A model generated the notes under the pieces. It did no database searches and was not told where the DNA came from. It worked only from the letters and a program-made list of their open reading frames with translations. A program made the position numbers and the translations under genes. This document shows positions 1 to 5,866 of a stretch of 14,066 nt of DNA, piece by piece; position 1 is the first letter of the stretch; every line of letters begins with the position of its first letter. The stretch comes from JAZKFP01 sp040386355 (GTDB lineage: Bacteria; Pseudomonadota; Gammaproteobacteria; Pseudomonadales; UBA6940): the NCBI GenBank assembly GCA_040386355.1, contig JAZKFP010000165.1, forward strand, positions 1-14,066. Reading direction: 5' to 3'.

Positions 1-1686
1 GACGGAACAGACCGTAATTTACAACCTGAAGATGTCAAAGAACCAACTTCGGATGCAAAACTTACTTTGTTAGCTCCAGCGCAAGAACCTGCGTCAAATC
101 CAACTACGACACAAGCAACTGAAAAATCAAATTTAAGTAATACCGATACATCCGTTGAAAACAGTACAAATAATGCAGCGACAGAAGCTTTTAAAATTGA
201 AGAGCTCGAAGGAATTCGTGCAGAAAATCAGGATCTGCAAGCACAAGTATCCGAGCTAAGTGAACAGTTGGTTACGAGTGGTGAATTATTGCAAGTTAAA
301 GACGAACAACTTGCGATGATTCAAATGCGTGTTGAAGAGCTTGGCGGTACGGTTACAGAAGAAACTGCAGCAGCAGGGGAAGGCATACCTACGGATCCAG
401 CAGCTGTTGTTGATAATCAAAATACTGCAGATCCGACAAATTCTGAAATTACCGATCCAGCAGCTACAACTACACCGCTCGATATGGCAGCTGCCCAAGA
501 AGAGCCAGCATCGGCTGATGATTCATCGTTAATGTCTTTACTCACTCAGCCATACGTCATTATTGGATTGGGAGCATTCGCAGCATTAATTTTATTGGCG
601 GCGATTTTAAAAAGACGTAAGCGCAATGCTGAGCAATTAGCAGATGACGAATATTTTGAGCAGGATTTAAATTACCAAGATGTAGGAACGGACGATCTTT
701 TTGCTTCTACAGATCCTGAAGCCCTGAAAAATATTAACAGTTCATCTTCAGACAGCATTGTTGATGTGGATTCTGTGTTAAGTGAAGCCGATATTTTTAT
801 GGCGTATGGTCGTTTCCCACAAGCTCTTGACGTTTTAAATGATGCTCTGAAAAAATTGCCTAACGATTCTGAGTTGCATATGAAGCGCTTAGAAGTTCTA
901 GTTGAGTCAAAAGATAGCAAAGGTTTTCAAGCGGTTGAAGGCCAAGCGCGCGCAGTGCTAGATCATGAAGATCGTCGACGTTTAGATCAATTACGAGCTC
1001 AGCTGGGTCTGGATGCGCCCTTTGGAACATCGAGTTCAACTTCAAATAACACGCCAGAATTTGATGAAGAAGCCACCCAAATTATTGACTCTGATTTGTT
1101 AGCAGATCTGAGTACTGATCGCAAAAGTATGGATCAGAAGAAGGTTAGTAATACATTATCTCAATTTGAATCTTCCGCACGTTTTGATCGTGATTCAATT
1201 TCCTCACGTGATGAAGAAGCGACTACCGTTGAAACTCCAGATTTTGATTTGGATCTACAACTTGATTCCATGTTGGATGATGAATTTAAACCGTCAATGC
1301 CAGAAAAACCATCGTCTACAAAATCTATGGTTAAACCCGCTAAAGCTGAAATAAAAGCTGAGCCGGTAAAACAAACACCTGCAAAATCTTTTTCTTTAGA
1401 TTTGGAAGAAGATGATTTTTCAACACCAATGAATTCACCTAAAAAAGAAGCACCAGTATCAGCACCACAAACGCGCGCTGTTTCAAATGATTTAGATAGC
1501 TTATTTGAAAGCGACGACTCATTGCTGGAAGGTATGGACGAAGCCGACACTAAATTAGATCTAGCACGTGCATACATCGATATGGGTGATCATGAAGGCG
1601 CAAAAGATATTCTGGATGAAATCCTGCAGGAAGGAAATCTAGACCAACAATCCGAAGCCAAAAAATTATTAACCGCTATCGGTTAA
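1..1686 (+). CDS. fimV: FimV-family polar hub protein, C-terminal part (5' end outside window)
   Basis: The reading frame is open from base 1 and stops at TAA 1684-1686, giving 561 residues of a protein that starts upstream. In order it shows an acidic, Thr/Asn-rich stretch; a predicted coiled coil at fragment residues 67-115 (IEELEGIRAENQDLQAQV...); an Asp-Pro-Ala-Ala-rich low-complexity spacer; one transmembrane helix at about 185-203 followed by the basic stop KRRKR; a TPR-like helical pair at about 261-310 beginning SEADIFMAYGRFPQALDVL; a long acidic linker; and a C-terminal TPR-like domain from about 511 (ADTKLDLARAYIDMGDHEGA). This order is diagnostic of FimV/HubP proteins, inner-membrane proteins that organise the cell pole, type IV pili and twitching motility. 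The N-terminal LysM/peptidoglycan-binding part expected for the family lies upstream and is not visible. The adjacent truA and trpF support the name. An internal TTG at 67 is not the true start. Confidence 0.92.
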   Translation, partial: DGTDRNLQPEDVKEPTSDAKLTLLAPAQEPASNPTTTQATEKSNLSNTDTSVENSTNNAATEAFKIEELEGIRAENQDLQAQVSELSEQLVTSGELLQVKDEQLAMIQMRVEELGGTVTEETAAAGEGIPTDPAAVVDNQNTADPTNSEITDPAATTTPLDMAAAQEEPASADDSSLMSLLTQPYVIIGLGAFAALILLAAILKRRKRNAEQLADDEYFEQDLNYQDVGTDDLFASTDPEALKNINSSSSDSIVDVDSVLSEADIFMAYGRFPQALDVLNDALKKLPNDSELHMKRLEVLVESKDSKGFQAVEGQARAVLDHEDRRRLDQLRAQLGLDAPFGTSSSTSNNTPEFDEEATQIIDSDLLADLSTDRKSMDQKKVSNTLSQFESSARFDRDSISSRDEEATTVETPDFDLDLQLDSMLDDEFKPSMPEKPSSTKSMVKPAKAEIKAEPVKQTPAKSFSLDLEEDDFSTPMNSPKKEAPVSAPQTRAVSNDLDSLFESDDSLLEGMDEADTKLDLARAYIDMGDHEGAKDILDEILQEGNLDQQSEAKKLLTAIG

Positions 1687-1704
1687 TTAAAGAAATCGCG
1701 CCAC

Positions 1705-1740
1705 AAAACCCTTAGTGAATTTATTTATTAAGGGTTTTTT
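1705..1740 (+). terminator. Rho-independent terminator of fimV
   Basis: A perfect 10-bp stem, AAAACCCTTA (1705-1714) with TAAGGGTTTT (1729-1738), has a 14-nt AT-rich loop and ends in a run of T. It begins 18 bp after the fimV stop codon. It should end the fimV transcript, so truA probably has its own promoter. Confidence 0.82.
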
Positions 1741-1812
1741 AATTTAAATCACTTTCACTCAATCATACACTTTTTAAAATTCCTTTAACTTTTCTTTCAG
1801 GTTTAGCACTAC

Positions 1813-1839
1813 GTAAAATGTTTTATCGCTGCATTTTAC
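1813..1839. repeat. Small perfect inverted repeat between fimV and truA
   Basis: GTAAAATG (1813-1820) and CATTTTAC (1832-1839) are exact reverse complements around an 11-nt spacer. No T-tract follows on either strand, so I do not call it a terminator. It could be a binding site, a weak RNA hairpin or chance in AT-rich DNA. I see no convincing -35/-10 pair in 1741-1863. Confidence 0.35.
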
Positions 1840-1863
1840 AGAAAAATTACTATGTGCAATGAC

Positions 1864-1986
1864 ATACCAAACGCAGAATGGTTTTTCAGTAGGCGCTTGC
1901 GAAATTAGCCCGCGCAGCATACTCAAAAGTATGTGAGCAGGCGCATGAGTAAGCAACAACCTGAAAAACCATTCTGCGGAAGGTAT
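1864..1986. repeat. Palindromic interspersed element, copy A (fimV-truA gap)
   Basis: The element runs from ATACC (1864-1868) to GGTAT (1982-1986). It has a perfect 18-bp stem, CGCAGAATGGTTTTTCAG (1872-1889) with its reverse complement at 1961-1978, and an inner hairpin CATAC..GTATG (about 1919-1934). Two AGGCGC(T/A)TG words recur inside it. Copy B at 5713-5836 matches it at about 96 of 123 hand-aligned columns in the same orientation. It is non-coding, although a GTG at 1933 opens a frame that runs into truA. It looks like a REP/MITE-type palindromic element or a structured leader. I do not recognise the family. Confidence 0.75.
1978..1983 (+). promoter_or_regulatory. Shine-Dalgarno of truA, lying inside the palindromic element
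   Basis: GGAAGG (1978-1983) lies 6 nt before ATG 1990 and is the best ribosome-binding site near the family-consistent start. Its first G is the last base of the 18-bp stem, and its last two bases belong to the outer GGTAT arm that can pair with ATACC 1864-1868. Folding of the element in RNA would therefore border or mask it. Confidence 0.55.
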
Positions 1987-1989
1987 CAG

Positions 1990-2787
1990 ATGCGTTGGGC
2001 AATTGGTTTGGAGTACAACGGCTACTCCTTTCATGGCTGGCAATTTCAAAAACATACCCCTTTAACTGTGCAGCAATCCGTTGAGCACGCCTTAAGCACT
2101 ATCGCAAATCATCCAGTAAAAGTAGTTGCTGCAGGCAGAACCGATACGGGTGTGCATGCGTTTGAGCAAGTCATTCATTTTGATACTTCATCTGAACGCA
2201 ATCAGCGTGCATGGGTTTTAGGTGGCAATGCATTACTTCCTAATTCAGTTCGGTTGCAATGGGCCGCGCAAGTACCAGATGAATTTCATGCGCGATTTTC
2301 TGTGATTCGCCGTGAGTACAGTTATCTGATTTACAACGCACCACGTCAAACAGCATTGTGGCAACCTTTTATAACCTGGCATCGATTACCGTTAAATTGT
2401 GAAGCAATGGAGCGATGTTTGAATTATTTAATCGGCACGCATGATTTTTCATCGTTTCAAGGAGCGGGTTGCCAAGCTAAAAGTGCAGTGCGCAGAATTG
2501 AATACGCCAATATTGATAAAAAATCTACATGGATTCGAATACGAATTTGCGCAAATGGATTTCTATTACATATGGTACGCAATATTGTTGGTACGTTAAT
2601 GCGTGTAGGCGCGGGCGAAGCAGATGAAAAATGGTTTAAGCAAGTTTTTGAAGCAAAAGATCGACGATTAGCAGGAAAAACTGCTGATCCATCAGGTTTG
2701 TATTTAAGCAAAATTGATTATCCAGAAGCGCTTTTACCTAAGGAAAACCTCCCTCCAAGACTACCCTTTGATCAAATCATTTTTTAA
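1990..2787 (+). CDS. truA: tRNA pseudouridine(38-40) synthase TruA
   Basis: TruA converts U38, U39 and U40 in the anticodon arm of many tRNAs to pseudouridine, in the cytoplasm. The 265-residue product from ATG 1990 begins MRWAIGLEYNGYSFHGWQ, which matches the family N-terminus. The catalytic Asp is D52 in the motif AAGRTDTGVHAFEQV. Other family signatures are RREYSYLIYN, FSSFQGAGCQAKSAVRRI and FLLHMVRNIVGTLMRVGAGE, followed by a C-terminal DPSGLYL-type segment. Length is typical. A longer in-frame start (GTG 1933) would add 19 residues encoded wholly by the palindromic element and unlike TruA, so I prefer 1990, which has GGAAGG 6 nt upstream. The fimV-truA-trpF order is conserved in related gammaproteobacteria. 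No clear terminator follows the stop codon. Confidence 0.95.
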   Translation: MRWAIGLEYNGYSFHGWQFQKHTPLTVQQSVEHALSTIANHPVKVVAAGRTDTGVHAFEQVIHFDTSSERNQRAWVLGGNALLPNSVRLQWAAQVPDEFHARFSVIRREYSYLIYNAPRQTALWQPFITWHRLPLNCEAMERCLNYLIGTHDFSSFQGAGCQAKSAVRRIEYANIDKKSTWIRIRICANGFLLHMVRNIVGTLMRVGAGEADEKWFKQVFEAKDRRLAGKTADPSGLYLSKIDYPEALLPKENLPPRLPFDQIIF

Positions 2788-3135
2788 CTTTTCATTAGGA
2801 GCATGTTGTTAAATATATATTTGAAAATTGTTGCGAGAGAATAATTATTCGCCCCTCCGCTTATCCTCCTGAACTGGTTTTATCTAGGTGTTTTGGAGTA
2901 GGGATGTTAAATCTAAAAGTTTGTTAACCCTTTATTTTTAACGAATGTTGTAGAGGCGAATCATTATTCGCCCGCTTCATGATGTGCCTATGCTGAAAGT
3001 TTTTAGCAGCGCTTAATGTCATTTTGATTTGATAGCTGAGCTTGCTAACATTTGGGTAGAATGCCTTCTCGATCTCTTGTAGTAAAAAAATCTATTCTTT
3101 AAAAAAACAGACTTTGGACTGGGAAAACGTAAAGT
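2788..3135. other. truA-trpF intergenic region
   Basis: This 348-bp gap holds no credible gene. Its middle is occupied by a MITE-like element at 2833-2975. The remaining 160 bp before trpF are AT-rich. TTGATA at 3029-3034 and TAGAAT at 3057-3062 resemble promoter hexamers but are 22 bp apart, too far for a normal sigma-70 promoter, so I do not call one. A gap this long suggests trpF is not simply co-transcribed with truA. Confidence 0.6.
2833..2975. mobile_element. MITE-like element with imperfect terminal inverted repeats
   Basis: Bases 2833-2858 and the reverse complement of 2950-2975 match at 20 of 26 positions. Each end carries its own small palindrome: GAATAATTATTC on the left, and GGCGAAT-CATT-ATTCGCC (perfect 7-bp stem) on the right. 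The total length of 143 bp, lack of an ORF and intergenic location fit a miniature inverted-repeat element. Repeats with a GGCGAAT..ATTCGCC core are widespread in bacterial intergenic DNA. No clear target-site duplication is visible, so mobility is inferred. Confidence 0.5.
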
Positions 3136-3774
3136 ATGTCGGAACCACGGATTAAAGTTCCAGCAGTAAAATTTTGTGGTATGACACGCGTTGTAGATAT
3201 TGAATACGCCAGTGAGCTAGCTGTTAACGCAATTGGTTTAGTATTTTATCCAAAAAGCGCACGCTACATTGATACAAATCAAGCGCACTCGTTAATGAAA
3301 AGTGTTTCACCATTCATGACCGTAGTTGCGTTGTTTGTGAATCCGACCGAACGGGAAGTTGAACAAGTTTTACACCATGTGAATCCCCATCTTCTACAAT
3401 TTCATGGCGATGAAGACGAAGCTTTTTGTCAAAAATTTAATATACCTTATTTAAAAGCTTTGCGAATGCAAAATCATCAAAGTGCCGCTGCAAAACTATC
3501 GTATTCGAGTGCAAAAGGTTTGCTGTACGATGCTTACGACGTAAAGCAATATGGCGGTACAGGACATTCATTTAACTGGGATTGGTTTCCTTCTCCTTCT
3601 AATCGCTCTCATTATTCCATTCTTGCAGGTGGTCTCAACCCAGATAATGTTGCACAAGCATTAAATTATTATCCAGATGCAGTAGATGTGAGTGGCGGAA
3701 TTGAAAGTAGTCCAGGAATAAAAGATCCAATAAAAATGCGTTTATTTATGCAACAAATCTGGAATGCTGTTTAA
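3136..3774 (+). CDS. trpF: Phosphoribosylanthranilate isomerase (tryptophan biosynthesis)
   Basis: TrpF catalyses the Amadori rearrangement of N-(5'-phosphoribosyl)anthranilate to CdRP, the third step from chorismate to tryptophan. The 212-residue product is a full-length single (beta/alpha)8 barrel. The catalytic Cys is C14 in VKFCGMTR, and the catalytic Asp is D132 in LLYDAYD, ahead of the GGTGHSFNW motif. The phosphate-binding segments ILAGGLNPDNV and DVSGGIESSPGIKD are intact. Start ATG 3136 has only a weak GGGA upstream (3121-3124). It is a stand-alone TrpF, not fused to TrpC. Its usual downstream partners (trpB/trpA or accD) do not follow in this window; a membrane protein and NRPS-PKS genes do. 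No terminator is evident in the 121 bp to the next gene. Confidence 0.95.
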   Translation: MSEPRIKVPAVKFCGMTRVVDIEYASELAVNAIGLVFYPKSARYIDTNQAHSLMKSVSPFMTVVALFVNPTEREVEQVLHHVNPHLLQFHGDEDEAFCQKFNIPYLKALRMQNHQSAAAKLSYSSAKGLLYDAYDVKQYGGTGHSFNWDWFPSPSNRSHYSILAGGLNPDNVAQALNYYPDAVDVSGGIESSPGIKDPIKMRLFMQQIWNAV

Positions 3775-3895
3775 TTTTAGGTGCGAGTTCTCACAAAACA
3801 AAATTAAGTTTGTCTAGTAAACGCAATTTCAAGGAAGATGTTGCAGGTGGAAAAAATATTTTAAGCAAGATCACTGAGTAGTTAGAGTGTTTAAA

Positions 3896-5587
3896 ATGCA
3901 ACAATCTCCTTTTTTAACCGCTAGTCTTTCACGACGCGGCAGTTTAATTTTAATAGCCGCTCTTGTGATATGGGTTGCTGTTCTCATTATTTTTGCAATG
4001 CCTACAGATATTGTTCAAGGGTGGATGGGTTGGCGACAAGCAGATACCCAAAGTATTGCGTTAAATTATTATTATGGTGATGAACCGATATGGCGCCCAC
4101 AAGTTAATTGGGGCGGCATTACCGGTTTTGTTGAAACAGAATTTCCTTTGTACGCTTGGCTCGCATCTCAATGGATGCATTTCTTTGGTCCGAAGATTCA
4201 AACAACTCAATATCTGTCATTGGCTTGCGCTGTATTTTTTGTAATAACCATTGCAGTTGGATTTGGCCGAAGGTATGGATTAATTCCTACCGCTTTCGCC
4301 ATTTTTTTTATTTTAAGTAGTAGAGTGGTGGTGTATTTAGCAACCTCGGTACAGCCTGATATTTTAAGCATGGCGCTATATACGGTTGGATTTTTTAACT
4401 TCTGTAAATTTTTACGCACCCGATCTGGAAAAGTTTTATTTGTTTCTACCATTGCTTCAGTGCTTGCAGTATGGACAAAACCGCTTGCATTAAATCTTGG
4501 CATTGCTCAAGCCATTTTAATTTTTTGTTTTTATCCCACCTTATTAAAAGATATGCGCATTTGGTTAAGTTGGGGAGTTATTCTTAGTGCGACCTCCGTT
4601 TGGATGTTGCATGCGCGTTCACTTTATTTAGAGTTTGGAAATACTTTCGGAGTATTAAGTGGTGGTGACTCAAAGTTACCAACGCTTGAAAAAATTCAAG
4701 AACCTGAAATCTGGATTTCTTTATTTAAAAATATTTTAGAGTGGGGAGTTGGACTCTGGTCTGTACCTGCATTGTTGGTTGTGTTTGGAATATTATTTTT
4801 AAACAGTCGATATAATCCGGTTCGCACAAAAATTCCATCCGTAATTCAAAAATTATCTGATGAAAACTTTCGGTTTGGTGTCCAAGCTATTTTTGCATTG
4901 ATATGCGCGTCGTTTGCAGCAGTTGTATTATCAATTCGTTATTCGCACGGCGATTACGGCCCGCATTATCACGTGTGGTGGATTTTACCAGCCGCTTGGT
5001 CCGTTGCGTTAAGTATTCGTTTGGTTATGAATACACGTACTTGGCATTATTCAACAATACAATTTTTTAATGTAAAAAATTCTCAGTTTCGATCCTTTTT
5101 ATGCATATCACTGATTTTATTTAGCATGACGTTGATTTATGCTCGTGCTTTTATTTTTCACGTTTTAGAACGCCAAAGTTCTGCATCTTTTGGTGAAAAT
5201 TTCACACCTTTAGGGCAAGAGAGTTTTGAAGTTATTCGAAATCAAAATTTAAAAAATTGGATCAGTGCGGAGTGGGATCCAAAAAAACCTTTATTGCTCG
5301 TACGAAGCTTAGAGCCAAGTCGTGATGTGGCATGGAACACAGAACACAACTATGAAGATCCGCGCTTATTTTATTGGACACGTTTGCGAGGCTGGGTGAT
5401 TCCAAGCGATGATCAAACATTAGAATCACTTGAATATTATGCTAAACAAGGTGCAAGTTGGTATATCGAACCCAATAAATTTAAACCATTGGTTGCATTA
5501 CATGTGAATCAAACATATCAAGATGACAGATGGTCTATGCAGCTTATTTCTGACACGGCTAATGGTCGAATCTATCGGTTAAATTAA
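3896..5587 (+). CDS. Polytopic membrane protein, GT-C / family-39-like glycosyltransferase
   Basis: The protein has about 563 residues, with roughly ten or eleven hydrophobic helices over the first ~430 residues and a soluble C-terminal part. Just after helix 1 lies the loop WMGWRQADTQSIALNYYY, followed by a segment containing ETEFPLYAWL. This WRQADT..EFPLY pattern is typical of the dolichyl-phosphate-mannose/ArnT-like (PMT_2) superfamily, which moves sugars from polyprenyl-phosphate carriers to acceptors on the periplasmic side. Acidic residues in this loop are the expected catalytic site. Donor and acceptor cannot be told from sequence. ATG 3896 is chosen; GTG 3887, three codons earlier, is possible and both have weak ribosome-binding sites. 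It lies 121 bp after trpF and 279 bp before the NRPS gene, so membership of the biosynthetic cluster is not established. Confidence 0.72.
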   Translation: MQQSPFLTASLSRRGSLILIAALVIWVAVLIIFAMPTDIVQGWMGWRQADTQSIALNYYYGDEPIWRPQVNWGGITGFVETEFPLYAWLASQWMHFFGPKIQTTQYLSLACAVFFVITIAVGFGRRYGLIPTAFAIFFILSSRVVVYLATSVQPDILSMALYTVGFFNFCKFLRTRSGKVLFVSTIASVLAVWTKPLALNLGIAQAILIFCFYPTLLKDMRIWLSWGVILSATSVWMLHARSLYLEFGNTFGVLSGGDSKLPTLEKIQEPEIWISLFKNILEWGVGLWSVPALLVVFGILFLNSRYNPVRTKIPSVIQKLSDENFRFGVQAIFALICASFAAVVLSIRYSHGDYGPHYHVWWILPAAWSVALSIRLVMNTRTWHYSTIQFFNVKNSQFRSFLCISLILFSMTLIYARAFIFHVLERQSSASFGENFTPLGQESFEVIRNQNLKNWISAEWDPKKPLLLVRSLEPSRDVAWNTEHNYEDPRLFYWTRLRGWVIPSDDQTLESLEYYAKQGASWYIEPNKFKPLVALHVNQTYQDDRWSMQLISDTANGRIYRLN

Positions 5588-5616
5588 AATTTTTATCTAG
5601 GCTTAAAGAGCTCCCT

Positions 5617-5643
5617 TCTTTTTAAATGCCAAATTTAAAAAGA
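5617..5643. repeat. AT-rich perfect inverted repeat downstream of the glycosyltransferase gene
   Basis: TCTTTTTAAAT (5617-5627) pairs exactly with ATTTAAAAAGA (5633-5643) across a 5-nt loop, 30 bp after the preceding stop codon. The position suits a transcript end, but the stem is AT-rich and no T-tract follows, so it would be at best a weak terminator or an mRNA-end stabiliser. Confidence 0.45.
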
Positions 5644-5675
5644 GTGCATGGCCTTTTGCTTAGAATTCATAAAAA

Positions 5676-5715
5676 ATATTTGTCATTCAGTTTTTTAAAA
5701 TATTTTGACAAATAT
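5676..5715. promoter_or_regulatory. 10-bp perfect inverted repeat before the NRPS gene, possible operator
   Basis: ATATTTGTCA (5676-5685) and TGACAAATAT (5706-5715) are exact reverse complements separated by 20 AT-rich bases. The right arm overlaps TTGACA (5705-5710), a perfect sigma-70 -35 hexamer, and runs into the left end of palindromic element copy B. I could not find a good -10 at 16-18 bp, so promoter function is only suggested. The spacing suits two half-sites for a dimeric regulator or a DNA loop. Confidence 0.4.
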
Positions 5716-5836
5716 ACCTAATGCAGATTGGTTTTCCCGTAGGCGCATGTGAAATAAGCCCGCGGAGCCTACACAAAGTAGGTGAGCAGGCGAATAAGCA
5801 TGCAACAACCGGGAAAACTCATGTGCATTGGGTATA
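5713..5836. repeat. Palindromic interspersed element, copy B (upstream of NRPS gene)
   Basis: The outer arms are TATACC (5713-5718) and GGTATA (5831-5836). Paired arms inside are AATGCA (5720-5725) with TGCATT (5824-5829), GTTTTCCCG (5731-5739) with CGGGAAAAC (5810-5818), and an inner hairpin CCTAC/GTAGG (about 5768-5782). It is in the same orientation as copy A at 1864-1986 and about 78% identical by hand count. Several differences are paired, for example inner CATAC/GTATG in A against CCTAC/GTAGG here. It ends 30 bp before the NRPS start codon, so it may form the 5' leader of that mRNA. Confidence 0.75.
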
Positions 5837-5854
5837 TCACGTATTTTTAACTCA

Positions 5855-5860
5855 TGAGAG
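5855..5860 (+). promoter_or_regulatory. Ribosome-binding site selecting the GTG start of the NRPS gene
   Basis: TGAGAG lies 6 nt before GTG 5867. The ATG at 5854 is in another frame and overlaps this site, so GTG is the supported start. Confidence 0.55.
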
Positions 5861-5866
5861 CATCTT

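Noticed and set aside
1161..1577. Minus-strand ORF of 138 codons inside fimV
   Set aside because: Serine-rich translation antisense to the acidic FimV linker; a composition shadow with no start context.
1864..1986. Palindromic element as an integron attC site
   Set aside because: Length and folding are similar, but the RYYYAAC and GTTRRRY core sites are not at the ends, and there is no cassette structure or integrase.
1774..2055. Minus-strand ORF of 93 codons across the fimV-truA gap
   Set aside because: It crosses the palindromic element and the 5' end of truA, and resembles no family. It is open only because the repeat is palindromic and AT-rich.
2803..2844. 13-codon ORF after truA preceded by AGGAG
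   Set aside because: AGGAG lies only 1 nt from the ATG, too close to act as a Shine-Dalgarno, and the frame runs into the MITE-like element.
3029..3062. Promoter for trpF from TTGATA and TAGAAT
   Set aside because: The hexamers are 22 bp apart, outside the workable sigma-70 spacing.
3838..3864. 8-codon ORF with AAGGA upstream between trpF and the glycosyltransferase gene
   Set aside because: Too short, with no repeated regulatory codons and no attenuator hairpin after it; likely chance.
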